Source: Sphingomonas pseudosanguinis
GTDB lineage: Bacteria > Pseudomonadota > Alphaproteobacteria > Sphingomonadales > Sphingomonadaceae
Direction of reading: 5' to 3'
Assembly (NCBI RefSeq): GCF_014196255.1
Contig: NZ_JACIDH010000001.1
Location: forward strand, 620,001-684,000
DNA length: 64,000 nucleotides
The notes under the pieces are model-generated. The model ran no database searches, was not told where the DNA came from, and saw nothing but the letters and a program-made list of their open reading frames with translations. Both the position numbers and the translations under genes were made by a program. Each line of letters starts with the position of its first letter. Positions within the stretch are counted from its first letter, which is position 1. This document shows, piece after piece, positions 18,031-28,727 of the stretch.

Positions 18031-19380
18031 TTATCGCATCAGAACAAGCTCTTCCGACATGGTCGGATGCAGCGCGACCGTGGCGTCGAACTGCGCCTTG
18101 GTCAGCCCGGCCTTCACCGCGACGGCGGCGGCCTGGAGGATTTCGGGGACGTCGGGGCCGATCATGTGCAGGCCGACGACACGGCCCGTCACGCCCTCGC
18201 ACACCATCTTGTACAGCGCGCGTTCGTCGCGGCCGGCCAGCACATTCTTCATCGGGCGGAAGTCGGAGGTGTATACCTGCACCGAGCCGAGCTTCTGCCG
18301 CGCCTCCGCCTCGGTCATGCCGACTCCGGCCATGGGCGGGTGGCTGAACACGGCCGCCGGGATGCAGTCATAATCGACCCGCGTCGGCTTGTTGCCATAG
18401 ACGGTGTCGGAAAAGGCCTGTCCCTCGCGGATCGCGACCGGGGTGAGTTGCACCCGGTTGGTCACGTCGCCGACCGCATAGATGCTGGGGCAGGTCGAGC
18501 GATTGTCCTCGTCGACCTTGATCGCGCCGATCTCGTCCAGCTCCACGCCCGCCGAGTCGAGCCCCAGGCCATGGGTGTTTGGCACGCGGCCGGTGGCAAA
18601 CATGACCAGGTCGACCTCGATCGGATCATGGCCCGACATGGAGACTTTCAGCGAACCGTCCGCCTGCTTCTCGATCCCCTGGAAGGTCGCGTCGAAGCGG
18701 AAGTCGATGCCCTTCATCATCGAAATCTGAAGCAGCCGGTCGCGGATCGTCAGGTCATAGCCGCGCAGGATTTCCTTGCTGCGGTTGATCAGCGTGACGT
18801 GCGCGCCGAACTGGTGGAAGATGCCGGCGAACTCGTTGGCGATATAGCCCGCGCCCGCGATCAGCACACGCTTCGGGATCGAGTCGAGATGGAACGCCTC
18901 GTTGGAGGTGATGCCATGCTCATGGCCGGGGCAGGACGGGATGGCGGGATGCGCGCCGACCGCGACCAGGATGCGCTCGGCGGTCTTCTCGGTGCCATCG
19001 GCCAGCCGCACGCTGTTGGGGCCGGTGACGACGGCGCGCTGGTCGATGATCTCGACGCCGTGGCTCTCCAGCGTATTCTTATAGGCGCCATTGAGCCGGT
19101 CGACCTCGGCCAGGACATTGTCGCGCAGCGTACCCCAAGAGAATTCGCATTCGCTCGGCACCTGCCAGCCGAAGCGGCGCGCGTCCTTCAAATCCTCGGC
19201 GAAATGCGCGCCATAGATCAGCAGCTTCTTCGGCACGCAGCCGCGAATGACGCAGGTGCCGCCGACGCGATATTCCTCGGCCACCGCCACGCGTGCGCCA
19301 TGCGCCGCCGCCACCCGCGATGCGCGCGTACCCCCGGAGCCTGCCCCGATGACGAACAGGTCATAGTCATACTCAGCCAT
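18031..19380 (-). CDS. gor: Glutathione-disulfide reductase
   Basis: Gor reduces oxidised glutathione with NADPH. The 449-residue flavoprotein has the FAD loop VIGAGSGGTRASR, the redox pair Cys43/Cys48 (GGTCVIRGCVPKK), the NADPH loop AGAGYIANEFAG with the phosphate-binding arginines (NRSKEILRG), ATGRVPNT, YAVGDVTNR and the C-terminal catalytic His438/Glu443 (HPTMSEE). These mark the glutathione reductase branch. It shares the minus strand with pgi but is separated by a paired repeat, so it probably has its own promoter in that gap. Confidence 0.95.
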   Translation of the reverse strand: MAEYDYDLFVIGAGSGGTRASRVAAAHGARVAVAEEYRVGGTCVIRGCVPKKLLIYGAHFAEDLKDARRFGWQVPSECEFSWGTLRDNVLAEVDRLNGAYKNTLESHGVEIIDQRAVVTGPNSVRLADGTEKTAERILVAVGAHPAIPSCPGHEHGITSNEAFHLDSIPKRVLIAGAGYIANEFAGIFHQFGAHVTLINRSKEILRGYDLTIRDRLLQISMMKGIDFRFDATFQGIEKQADGSLKVSMSGHDPIEVDLVMFATGRVPNTHGLGLDSAGVELDEIGAIKVDEDNRSTCPSIYAVGDVTNRVQLTPVAIREGQAFSDTVYGNKPTRVDYDCIPAAVFSHPPMAGVGMTEAEARQKLGSVQVYTSDFRPMKNVLAGRDERALYKMVCEGVTGRVVGLHMIGPDVPEILQAAAVAVKAGLTKAQFDATVALHPTMSEELVLMR

Positions 19381-19493
19381 GGGACGGTTTCTCCGGGAAA
19401 GTCAGAACAGCGGGCTTGCATGCCGCGTAAAAGCACAACGGGGGACGCCGAGCCAAGTTCAGCATCCCCCTTACAGTAAGTGGAAACTTCAAT

Positions 19494-19615
19494 CCTCCCC
19501 GGCACGGGGAGGGGGACCAGCGAAGCTGGTGGAGGGGGCGTTCCACGAAGCATGTCCTATGGGGAAGCCCCCCTCCGTCAGGGCTACGCCCTGCCACCTC
19601 CCCGTACCGGGGAGG
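19494..19615. repeat. Paired palindromic repeat, family B (copy 1)
   Basis: A 122-base inverted structure with outer hairpins CCTCCCCGGCACGGGGAGG and its counterpart CCTCCCC...GGGGAGG. Inside are two more hairpins: ACCAGC-GAA-GCTGGT (19516-19530) and CAGGGC-TAC-GCCCTG (19579-19593). It fills most of the gap between pgi and gor. Confidence 0.85.
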
Positions 19616-19620
19616 ATTTT

Positions 19621-21114
19621 TTACTCTCCAAATGCCCGCTGGATCAGGTCCTCGGTCGAGGGATCGAAATCCTGCCCGCCCTGATCCGCCGCCTTGGCCA
19701 TTTCCTTGCCCAGCTCGACGCCGAACTGGTCGAAGCTGTTGATGCCGAGCAGCACGCCGTTCACGAACACGCGGTGCTCATAGAATGCGATCAGCGCGCC
19801 CAGCGTACGCGGGTCGAGCGTGTCGAGCAGGATGGTCGAGGACGGACGATCGCCCGAATAGCTGCGGGCGGGGTCGTCGGTCTTCTTGCCCTTCATCAGC
19901 GCCGCGCCTTGCGCGAACGCATTGAGCAGCAGCTGGCGGTGATGATCGTCGCTCAGCACATCGCCCGGCTCGATGACCGCGATGAACTCGACCGGCACCA
20001 GATGGGTGCCCTGGTGGAGCAGCTGGAACACCGCGTGCTGCGCATCGGTGCCGACCCCGCCCCAGGTGATCGCGGCGGTGGGACGGCCGACCGGCTGGCC
20101 GTCGACGGTCACGCCCTTGCCGTTCGACTCCATCTCCAGCTGCTGGAGATAGGAGGGGAGGAGGCGCAGGCGTTCGTCATAGGCGAAGGGCGCGCGCGTC
20201 TCGGCATGGCGGACCTGGGTGTAATAAAGGTCGGCAAAGGCGGCGAGCGCGGGGGCATTCTGCGACAGGTCGGTCAGGCGGAAATGGCGATCCATCTCGG
20301 CCGCGCCCTCCAGCAGTTCCTCGAACGCGTCCCAGCCCAGGCCCAGCGCGGCGGGGAAGCCGATCGTCGACCAGAGCGAATAGCGCCCGCCGACCGACTC
20401 GGCGAAGGACAGGATGCGGGTCTCGTCGATGCCCCATTCGACCGCCTTGGCCGGATTGGCGGTCAGCGCGATGACGCGGCCATAGGGGTCCTCGACGCCA
20501 TGCTCGGTCATCCATTGCAGCGCCGAGGTGGCGTTCAGCATGGTCTCGGTGGTGGTGAAGGTCTTGGACGCGATGACGAGCAGCGTGGCGGCGGGATCGA
20601 AGCGCTTGAACACCTCCTCCAGCGCGACGCCGTCGACGTTGGACACGATCGCCACGTCATAACGGTCGGTATCGCGGCCCAGCGCATCGACCAGCAGGTC
20701 GGGGCCGAGTGCCGAGCCGCCGATGCCGATATGCAGGACATGGCGGATCGGCCCGAGCGCCTCCGCCTCGATCGCGTCGATCAGCGCGCGCATCCGGGCG
20801 TGCGACTGGCGCGCGGTGGCGACGCTTTCGGGATTGCCCTCGCCACGCTCGGCAGTGTGCTCGACCGCACGGCCCTCGGTAACGTTGACGACCTCGCCAC
20901 CGAACAGCGCGTCGCGCTTGGCGGCCAGCCCTTGCGCCTTGGCCAGCTCGGCGAAGGCGGCGATGGCTTCCGGGGTCAGGTGGGTCTTGGACCAGTCGAA
21001 ATGGATACCCGCCACGTCCAGGCTGAGCGAGGCCAGCCGGTTGGGATCATTCGCGAAAAGATCGAGAAGCGGGGTCTGCGGGAGCGATTCGATCGTCGAC
21101 CAGTCGGCAGCCAT
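19621..21114 (-). CDS. pgi: Glucose-6-phosphate isomerase
   Basis: Pgi interconverts glucose-6-phosphate and fructose-6-phosphate. The 497-residue protein has the family segments HIGIGGSALGPDLL, SKTFTTTETMLNA, GGRYSLWSTIGFPAALGLG, the catalytic Glu/His region HQGTHLVPVEF, and NSFDQFGVELGK. The ATG at 21114 is preferred over one 57 bases upstream because GGAAGGA precedes it and the upstream part has no homology. A family B repeat follows the stop. Confidence 0.96.
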   Translation of the reverse strand: MAADWSTIESLPQTPLLDLFANDPNRLASLSLDVAGIHFDWSKTHLTPEAIAAFAELAKAQGLAAKRDALFGGEVVNVTEGRAVEHTAERGEGNPESVATARQSHARMRALIDAIEAEALGPIRHVLHIGIGGSALGPDLLVDALGRDTDRYDVAIVSNVDGVALEEVFKRFDPAATLLVIASKTFTTTETMLNATSALQWMTEHGVEDPYGRVIALTANPAKAVEWGIDETRILSFAESVGGRYSLWSTIGFPAALGLGWDAFEELLEGAAEMDRHFRLTDLSQNAPALAAFADLYYTQVRHAETRAPFAYDERLRLLPSYLQQLEMESNGKGVTVDGQPVGRPTAAITWGGVGTDAQHAVFQLLHQGTHLVPVEFIAVIEPGDVLSDDHHRQLLLNAFAQGAALMKGKKTDDPARSYSGDRPSSTILLDTLDPRTLGALIAFYEHRVFVNGVLLGINSFDQFGVELGKEMAKAADQGGQDFDPSTEDLIQRAFGE

Positions 21115-21267
21115 GATGCCTGTTCCTTCCTTGCGCGCGCCCGGTTGGGCTTCGCTTACGGCGTTAGACAAAGCCGGGGCGCAAAGCCAAGCCCTAGATT
21201 GGTATGGTGGGTTGGGAAGGTATGACGGAAAGGCGGTGGGAGCCGCTCTTCCCTTCGTTCGACATGG

Positions 21268-22032
21268 CTAGAAGGTTATTCGACGCGGCTGCTCGATGAT
21301 CTGGCCATTCGGCCGCACGATCTGGGCGGCACAGGCCAGCACCCGCCCGGCGGCGAATTGCGGCCTGCGACAGCGTTGTTCGATGCGGATGCGGGTCAGG
21401 TCCGAAGCGCGGTAGACCGACATGCGGTACAGCGCCGCCTCGCCGACCTGTTCGACCGCGCAGGCGATCGCGATGTAGCCGCCGTTGCGGGCGACTTCGG
21501 CCTGATTGCAGTCCCGTTCGATCACACGACGCGGGCCGGCGACATCCTCCACCGCCATGCGAAGACCTTCGCGGGGATCATTGGCATCGGGCACATACCA
21601 GGGGCGAAGCAGCAGTCGCGATCGGACGGTGCTGACGATATCCGATCCGTCGAGATTGACGGGCTGATCGCGCATCCTGGCAAAGCTCGGATCGACCGCC
21701 GGCAGACCCAGCGCGGCGACGCTGCCCGCCTTTGGCGTGCAGCGCTTCACATAGCTGCCGGGGCTAGGCGCACCAGACGGCCGCGTCTGGCCCGGCCGGG
21801 CGAGGACATAGACGCCGGGGCGGAACTCGACGCAATCCGAACCCGACATGACCTGCGCACCCGGCGCCCGCCGCGCCGCCGCCGCGCCGACCAGGGCCAG
21901 TGGATCGCGCGCGCTCTGGATGATCGTCCAGGTCGATCCAGTCGAGCGGCTTTCCGCAGCCGTTGCGGGGCAGGCCAGGCCCAAGGCGGCGGGCATGAGG
22001 GCGGTACACAACAGGCTGAAGACGTTTCTCAT
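21268..22032 (-). CDS. Exported hypothetical protein, 254 residues
   Basis: It begins with a clear Sec signal (MRNVFSLLCTALMPAALGLA, cut near ATA-AES). The mature part is beta-rich with five or six cysteines (DCVEF, KRCTP, RDCNQ, IACAVEQ, RCRRP, LACAAQ), which suggests disulfide bonds in the periplasm. I do not recognise the family. GGGAG lies nine bases before the ATG. It lies between pgi and a GNAT gene on the same strand. Confidence 0.7.
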   Translation of the reverse strand: MRNVFSLLCTALMPAALGLACPATAAESRSTGSTWTIIQSARDPLALVGAAAARRAPGAQVMSGSDCVEFRPGVYVLARPGQTRPSGAPSPGSYVKRCTPKAGSVAALGLPAVDPSFARMRDQPVNLDGSDIVSTVRSRLLLRPWYVPDANDPREGLRMAVEDVAGPRRVIERDCNQAEVARNGGYIAIACAVEQVGEAALYRMSVYRASDLTRIRIEQRCRRPQFAAGRVLACAAQIVRPNGQIIEQPRRITF

Positions 22033-22171
22033 GGCCCAGTCTCCCGTTTGTTCGCCGCAACGTCGGTCCTTCTGACGACGTGCGTGACGAGTCCGCTCCG
22101 CCTGCCGCCCGGTCGCTTGTCATTCAGCGGCGATGGCCGATGAAAAGCGCGACCTGTGCCGACGATCCAGC

Positions 22172-22762
22172 TTACCGATGCTTCCCCGCCACCGGATCGC
22201 GGACCACGCCGACATCGGCAAACCGCTTGGGTTCGGCGGGGTGGGGGGCGGGTTCGGCGAGTTCGCGCTGCCAATAGCCGACGTCGATCCAGCGGCCATG
22301 CTTGTGACCGACTTCGCGGAAGACGCCGGCGCGGCGGAAGCCGACCGCTTCGTGCAGCTTGATCGAGCCGTCATTGGGCAGCGCGATCACCCCCATCGCC
22401 TGGGTGAAGCCCTGCGCGGTCAACGTGTCGACCAGCGCTTCGTAGAGGAGGCGGCCGACGCCGGCGCGCTGCGACACGTCGGCGACATAGATCGTCGTCT
22501 CGACCACCCAGCGATAGGCCTCGCGCTCGCGGAACCGCGCGGCATAGGCATAGCCGATAATGCCCTCTTCCCGGCCTTCCTCGTCGCTCAGCGTGGCGAC
22601 GATCCAGGGGTAGAGGCCGTCCGCCCCCTCCATGCGCGCGCGCATCGTATCGGCGTCGGGGGCCTGGGTCTCGAACGAGACGACGCCGGCCAGGACATGC
22701 GGCGCATAGATGGCGGCGATGGCGGCGGCGTCATCGGGGCGGGCGGCGCGGATGGCGATCAT
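22172..22762 (-). CDS. GNAT N-acetyltransferase, phosphinothricin-acetyltransferase-like
   Basis: The 196-residue protein matches the PAT/Bar-like GNAT group: IYAPHVLAGVVSFE near the N-terminus, GYAYAARFREREAYRW, the acetyl-CoA loop QRAGVGRLLYEAL, and the late segment LHEAVGFRRAGVFREVGHKHGRWIDV. Members acetylate phosphinothricin, methionine sulfoximine or related amines; the natural substrate here is unknown. GGAGACC precedes the ATG. A C-terminal tail of about 25 residues is extra. Confidence 0.85.
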   Translation of the reverse strand: MIAIRAARPDDAAAIAAIYAPHVLAGVVSFETQAPDADTMRARMEGADGLYPWIVATLSDEEGREEGIIGYAYAARFREREAYRWVVETTIYVADVSQRAGVGRLLYEALVDTLTAQGFTQAMGVIALPNDGSIKLHEAVGFRRAGVFREVGHKHGRWIDVGYWQRELAEPAPHPAEPKRFADVGVVRDPVAGKHR

Positions 22763-22832
22763 TGGGGTCTCCGAAGGCGATGGGCCTGCGTAGCGTGGGT
22801 ATGCGCGGTTCGGAAAGCCCTGATTCCAACCT

Positions 22833-22921
22833 CCGTTCAGCCTGAGCGAAGTCGAAGTGCACGTTCCGCGCTTAGTGGCAAAGCGCTTCCCGTGGCCTTC
22901 GACTTCGCTCAGGCTGAACGG
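22833..22921. repeat. Paired palindromic repeat, family A (copies 3 and 4)
   Basis: Reverse copy at 22833-22863 and forward copy at 22891-22921 with a 27-base spacer. Copy 3 is a hybrid: the left arm is the GCAC type but the right arm is the GGCT type, so its internal stem no longer pairs. The spacer resembles that of the pair at 51953-52041. It lies between sppA and the GNAT gene. Confidence 0.8.
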
Positions 22922-22951
22922 GGGTTAGGTATCAGGGTGTAGGGGATCAGA

Positions 22952-24916
22952 TCAGAGCCCCAACCGGGCGATCAGCAGGTCGAGCAGCCGCTCGTCGCTC
23001 GCGGTCGCCATCGGGCCGAGCGCGCCGCATTCCAGGCACGTCGCCTGGACCGAGCCACCACGCACCAGGCGCTGGACATCGCCCAGCGCGCGCGCGGCCA
23101 CCGCACGGCGTTCGGCCGCGGCGATGGCGAAGACGTCGCCGCCATTATCGGTCGAATCGTCGTCATTGCCAAAGCCCTGGACCAGTTCGGCGGCGAAGCC
23201 GGGCTTCTTCTCCAGATATTCGGGATAGACCTTGGCGGGGTCCAGCTTGGCGCGACGCGCGGCTTCGGCGATCGCGTCGGACAGGTTGCCGAACCGGTCG
23301 ACCAGGCCGATCTGGCGGGCGGTGCCGCCGTCCCACACGCGTCCTTGCGCGATGGTGTCGACCTTTTCGGGCGTCATCCGTCGCGACTCCGCCACGCGGG
23401 CGAGGAACTGGCGATAGCCATTCTCGATCCCGGCCTGCAGGATGGTGTCGAGCATCGGGGTGAAGCCGCCCAGCACATCGGGCTGGCCGGTCAGCGGCGT
23501 CGTCTTCACCCCGTCGGTGGTCACGCCGATCTTGGCCAGCGTATTCTCGAACGAGGGGATCAGGCCGAAGATGCCGATCGAACCGGTGATCGTGCCCGGC
23601 TCGGCGAAGATGACGTCCGCCGGGGTCGACACCCAATAGCCGCCCGAGGCGGCGAGGCCCCCCATCGAGACGACGATGGGCAGCTTCTGCCGCTTGGCCT
23701 CCAGGATCGCCTGGCGGATCTGTTCGGAGGCCAGCACCGAGCCGCCGGGCGAATCGACGCGCACGACCAGCGCCTTCAGCTTCTTGGTGGCCAGTCCGTC
23801 GAGCAGCGCCTTGGAGATGGTCTCGCCCGCCGCCGTGCCCGGACCGCCCTCGCCATCGACGATCGAGCCGGCGATGGTCACCACGCCGATCGCATCGCCC
23901 TTGGTTGGCAGAGGATTGGCGCGGACCCAGGCGTCATAGCCGATGGTGCGGAAGCTGCCCGCCGGCTTGGCATTCTCGACGCCGGCGATCTCGGCGATAC
24001 GCTTGCCGAACGCCATGCGGTCGCCCAGCTTGTCGACCAGCCCGGCCTTCAGATTGGCGTCGGCGATATTGCCGCCCGAGGCGAGGATCGCGCGATCGGG
24101 CTGGGCCAGGAAGCCGGCGAGCTGCGCCTTGGGCCGCGCCTTGGCGATCGACTCGCGCCACTGGGCGAACAGCGTGCCATAGAGCGCCTGCGACGCGGCG
24201 CGGGCATCGGGGCTCTGATCGGTGCGGATATAGGGTTCGACGAACGATTTGAACTTGCCGACGCGGTAGACATGGGTGGTGACGCCCAGCTTGTCGATCA
24301 GCCCCTTATAGTAAAGCTGGTTGCCGCCCGGCCCGGTGAACAGCGTGCCGCCCAGCGGATTGACCCAGATCTCGCTGGCATGCGCGGCTAGGCGGTACGC
24401 GCCATCGGTATAGGCGGTGGCATAGGTCAGCACCGGCTTGCCGCTCTGGCGGATGCGCGCCATCGCGTCGCCGATCTCCTGAAGCGCAGCCGGATAGGCG
24501 CCGCCGAAGGCATCGAGATCGAGGACCACCGCCTTGACGCGGCTGTCGCCCTTGGCCGCATCGATCGCACGGACGACATCGCGCAGGCGGAATTCGCGTG
24601 GGCGACCGCGCCCCGACAGCATGGCGAAGGGGGCGATCGCCTCGGGCTGCTCGACGATGGGGCCGTCCAGCTTGAGCAGCAATGCGCCGTCGGTGATCGC
24701 CTTGGTCCCCGGCCGGGCGTTGAGCGCGGCGAAGATCAGCCCGAAGAACAGCAGCATCGCCGCCAGCACCAGGAAATCCTTGATGCCGACCAGCAGCCGC
24801 CAGGCGCCGCGCACCAGCCGCCAGCCGCTGCGCCGGCCGGCCTTGCGCCCCGGTCGGCTGAAATCCTGGTCGAGCGGGGAGGCGGGCGGAAAGGCGTCTG
24901 CGCGAGCGTCGGTCAT
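22952..24916 (-). CDS. sppA: Signal peptide peptidase SppA (67K type)
   Basis: SppA cuts left-over signal peptides in the inner membrane. The 654-residue protein has one N-terminal membrane helix (about 44-66, IKDFLVLAAMLLFFGLIFAA), and two tandem S49 domains as in the long form. The catalytic Lys is in GKFKSFVEPYIR in the first half and the Ser in GGLAASGGYWVS in the second. GTITGSIGIFGLIPSF follows. The last ~90 residues, after VYPEYLEKKP, are a low-conservation tail. It is divergent from groES across the chaperonin control region. Confidence 0.94.
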   Translation of the reverse strand: MTDARADAFPPASPLDQDFSRPGRKAGRRSGWRLVRGAWRLLVGIKDFLVLAAMLLFFGLIFAALNARPGTKAITDGALLLKLDGPIVEQPEAIAPFAMLSGRGRPREFRLRDVVRAIDAAKGDSRVKAVVLDLDAFGGAYPAALQEIGDAMARIRQSGKPVLTYATAYTDGAYRLAAHASEIWVNPLGGTLFTGPGGNQLYYKGLIDKLGVTTHVYRVGKFKSFVEPYIRTDQSPDARAASQALYGTLFAQWRESIAKARPKAQLAGFLAQPDRAILASGGNIADANLKAGLVDKLGDRMAFGKRIAEIAGVENAKPAGSFRTIGYDAWVRANPLPTKGDAIGVVTIAGSIVDGEGGPGTAAGETISKALLDGLATKKLKALVVRVDSPGGSVLASEQIRQAILEAKRQKLPIVVSMGGLAASGGYWVSTPADVIFAEPGTITGSIGIFGLIPSFENTLAKIGVTTDGVKTTPLTGQPDVLGGFTPMLDTILQAGIENGYRQFLARVAESRRMTPEKVDTIAQGRVWDGGTARQIGLVDRFGNLSDAIAEAARRAKLDPAKVYPEYLEKKPGFAAELVQGFGNDDDSTDNGGDVFAIAAAERRAVAARALGDVQRLVRGGSVQATCLECGALGPMATASDERLLDLLIARLGL

Positions 24917-25042
24917 GCGCCATGGCTAGCCCAGCCGCGAATAGTCGGCAATGGCCCGTATTAGAGGGCCAATACGGATGGGCATCGCCGAAATTTGTTC
25001 CCGCCGGCGGAGCGCTTCGTCGAAATTTTTTGGGGGCAGGCG

Positions 25043-25071
25043 TTGACGGCCTGAACGCCCGTTCACATATC
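25043..25071 (+). promoter_or_regulatory. Candidate groESL promoter
   Basis: TTGACG (25043-25048) and CATATC (25066-25071) are 17 bases apart, just before the CIRCE operator, so transcription would begin inside or at the operator. The assignment is by eye. Confidence 0.5.
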
Positions 25072-25079
25072 CGGTTCTG

Positions 25080-25106
25080 TTGGCACTCCCCCCCGGTGAG
25101 TGCCAG
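25080..25106. promoter_or_regulatory. CIRCE operator (HrcA binding site)
   Basis: TTGGCACTC, nine bases, then GAGTGCCAG: an inverted repeat with the spacing of the CIRCE consensus, 36 bases before the groES start. In many bacteria HrcA binds here and represses groESL until heat shock. The outer bases differ slightly from the TTAGCACTC consensus but both arms changed together, so pairing is kept. hrcA is not in the window. Confidence 0.92.
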
Positions 25107-25141
25107 AAAAGTGTAACACGCCAGATTAAAGGGACATGGCA

Positions 25142-25429
25142 ATGAACTTTCGTCCGTTGCACGACCGCGTTCTCGTCCGTCGCGTCGAGGCCGAGGAAAA
25201 GACGGCTGGCGGGATCATCATCCCGGATACCGCCAAGGAAAAGCCCCAGGAGGGCGAGGTCGTCGCCGCCGGTTCGGGCGCGAAGGCCGAAGACGGCAAG
25301 GTCACGCCGCTGGACGTGAAGGCGGGCGACCGCATCCTGTTCGGCAAGTGGTCGGGCACCGAGGTCAAGGTGAACGGTGAAGACCTGCTCATCATGAAGG
25401 AATCGGATATCCTCGGCATCATCGGCTGA
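25142..25429 (+). CDS. groES: Co-chaperonin GroES
   Basis: GroES caps the GroEL folding chamber. The 95-residue protein shows [14 protein letters not shown], the mobile loop [19 protein letters not shown] and [15 protein letters not shown]. Two in-frame ATGs are possible, at 25136 and 25142. AAGGGA lies seven bases before the second and only one before the first, and the second gives the usual N-terminus, so it is chosen. It is followed 54 bases later by groEL and controlled from the CIRCE element. Confidence 0.96.
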   Translation: MNFRPLHDRVLVRRVEAEEKTAGGIIIPDTAKEKPQEGEVVAAGSGAKAEDGKVTPLDVKAGDRILFGKWSGTEVKVNGEDLLIMKESDILGIIG

Positions 25430-25435
25430 GACTGA

Positions 25436-27127
<1,692 letters not shown>

Positions 27128-27202
27128 GTCGGATTTCGGGGACCGGTGGGGCGACCCGCCGGGAACCGGACCGGCCTGTCCTTGCGGCAAAGCCAAACGG
27201 AA

Positions 27203-27235
27203 AAGGCTCGGGGAGCGATCCCCGGGCCTTTTTTT
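27203..27235 (+). terminator. Intrinsic terminator of groESL
   Basis: AAGGC-CGGGGA and TCCCCG-GCCTT arms around the loop GCGA, followed by a run of seven T, 76 bases after the groEL stop. Confidence 0.88.
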
Positions 27236-27295
27236 CGTGTCCTGCAATCGCCGTTCGGGGGGCGATTTGCAGTTCTGTCTGGGGAGCATGCAGGA

Positions 27296-27676
27296 CGTGC
27301 ACTTCGACTTCGCTCAGTGCGAACGGAGGTTGGGGCGGTGGGGATGTAGCGTCGGTCGTGAGCCCGTGCTTGTCGCGCCTCTCGCCCAGCGCACAGGCCT
27401 CATTCCCCCACCGCCGTTCAGCCTGAGCGAAGTCGAAGGCCACGGGAATCGTGTGGGGCAAACGGTTGGGCATGCACTTCGACTTCCCTCAGCGCGAACG
27501 GAGGTTGGGGAGGTGGGGATGTAGTCCCGGCCGTGATGCGGTGCTTTTCGCACCTTCCACCTAATTCACAGGCCTCATTCCCTCACCGCCGTTCAGCCTG
27601 AGCGAAGTCGAAGGCCACGGGAATCGCGCGGTGCAAAAGTTCGGGCCTATGCTTCGACGTCGCTCAGCGCGTATGG
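27296..27676. repeat. Cluster of family A repeats (copies 5 to 9)
   Basis: Four good copies alternate in orientation: forward at 27296-27326, reverse at 27414-27444, forward at 27471-27501 and reverse at 27589-27619, then a decayed forward copy at 27648-27676. Copies 5-6 and 7-8, with their flanks (AGGTTGGG...GGGATGTAG...CAGGCCTCATTCCC), look like a tandem duplication of one pair. The whole gap 27128-27958 between groEL and the DsbA-like gene holds the terminator and repeats; I see no gene in it. Confidence 0.8.
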
Positions 27677-27722
27677 GGTAGGGATGTCGTCGCTTAATGA
27701 AAGGCAGACGAATAGCGTCATG

Positions 27723-27877
27723 CCACCCCGGCGAAGGCCGGGGTCCAGTTCCGATGCCGCCGATGGGGCGCGACTCGATGTAGGGAGGCGAGACGGTGGG
27801 CGCGGATTGGCCTCCCGGGAAATGTCGCACGCACCCCCGAACGCATAGCGATTGGACCCCGGCCTTCGCCGGGGTGG
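27723..27877. repeat. Inverted repeat pair, family C
   Basis: CCACCCCGGCGAAGGCCGGG (from 27723) and its inverted counterpart GGACCCCGGCCTTCGCCGGG (from 27854) each form a small hairpin and pair with each other across about 107 bases. A related hairpin lies between serC and serA. Confidence 0.7.
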
Positions 27878-27958
27878 TACCCGAATGAGTGGAAGAAACA
27901 AAAAAGGCGGCCGGACCTCCGCCCGACCGCCTCTCCGAAACCGGAAAACCCGAAGCGC

Positions 27959-28699
27959 TTACGCGCCGGCGTTCTTCAGCGCCGCCTCGACGTCTTTCCA
28001 GCCGATCGCGCCCTGTACCGGCTTGCCGTTCAGCAGGAAGGTCGGGGTGCCGGTCACCGTGCCGTCGGCGCCGCGATCCTGGGTCTGCTTGGTCAGGCGG
28101 TCGATCTGGGTCATGTCGGCCAGGCACTGGCGCGCCTTGGCTTCGGGGATGCCGCGCTGCTTGACGAAGTTGATCAGGTCCATCTGCTCCGCCATCGCCT
28201 TGATCGCGTCGACCGGCTTGGCGTTCTGGAGTTGCTGCTGCATCGCGGGCGTCATCGCCTGCAGCTTGTCGTTGAAGCCCTGCTGCGCCTGGTACATCTG
28301 TTCGAGCAGCGGGAAGAAGATCGTCTCGCCCTGGCAGATGCCGAGCAGCGCGGGCGGCAGATCGGGTGCGCCGTGGATCAGGAATTCGCGGAATTCCCAG
28401 CTGACCTTGCCCGACTTGACGTAGTTATTCGTCAGCGGCTCGAAACCCTCACGCGCGAACGCACCGCAGGCCGGGCACAGGCGCGAGCCATATTCGACCA
28501 GCTTGATGGGGGCGTTGGGGTTGCCCATCACGTAACCCTCGTCGGTCTTGCGAACGACCTGGGTCCAGTCCTGGCCGGCCGGCGCGGGCACGGCGGGCAC
28601 CGGCGAGGCGGCCGGGGTGCTGCTGTTGGCGTTGCCGCTGTTGCCGCCACAAGCGGCCAGCGCCAGCGGCAGGGCGAGGAGGAGAAGGCGAGACGTCAT
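27959..28699 (-). CDS. DsbA-family thioredoxin-like lipoprotein
   Basis: The 246-residue protein has a lipoprotein signal (LLLLALPLALAAC, lipobox LAAC) and a Ser/Pro linker, then a DsbA-like thioredoxin fold with active site CPAC (RLCPACGAF) and the late cis-Pro segment GTPTFLLNGKP. It probably oxidises or isomerises disulfides of exported proteins. The ATG at 28699 is used because the signal begins there. It is the last of three same-strand genes (dciA, DsbA-like, DsbA-like). The insertion between the halves is long and helical, as in the DsbA_4/thioredoxin_4 group. Confidence 0.88.
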   Translation of the reverse strand: MTSRLLLLALPLALAACGGNSGNANSSTPAASPVPAVPAPAGQDWTQVVRKTDEGYVMGNPNAPIKLVEYGSRLCPACGAFAREGFEPLTNNYVKSGKVSWEFREFLIHGAPDLPPALLGICQGETIFFPLLEQMYQAQQGFNDKLQAMTPAMQQQLQNAKPVDAIKAMAEQMDLINFVKQRGIPEAKARQCLADMTQIDRLTKQTQDRGADGTVTGTPTFLLNGKPVQGAIGWKDVEAALKNAGA

Positions 28700-28727
28700 C
28701 GACAAATGCTCCGATGGGGAAAGGGGA

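Noticed and set aside
27296..27676. CRISPR-like array behind groEL
   Set aside because: The repeats alternate in orientation, spacing is irregular, the same element occurs in single pairs elsewhere, and no cas gene is present.
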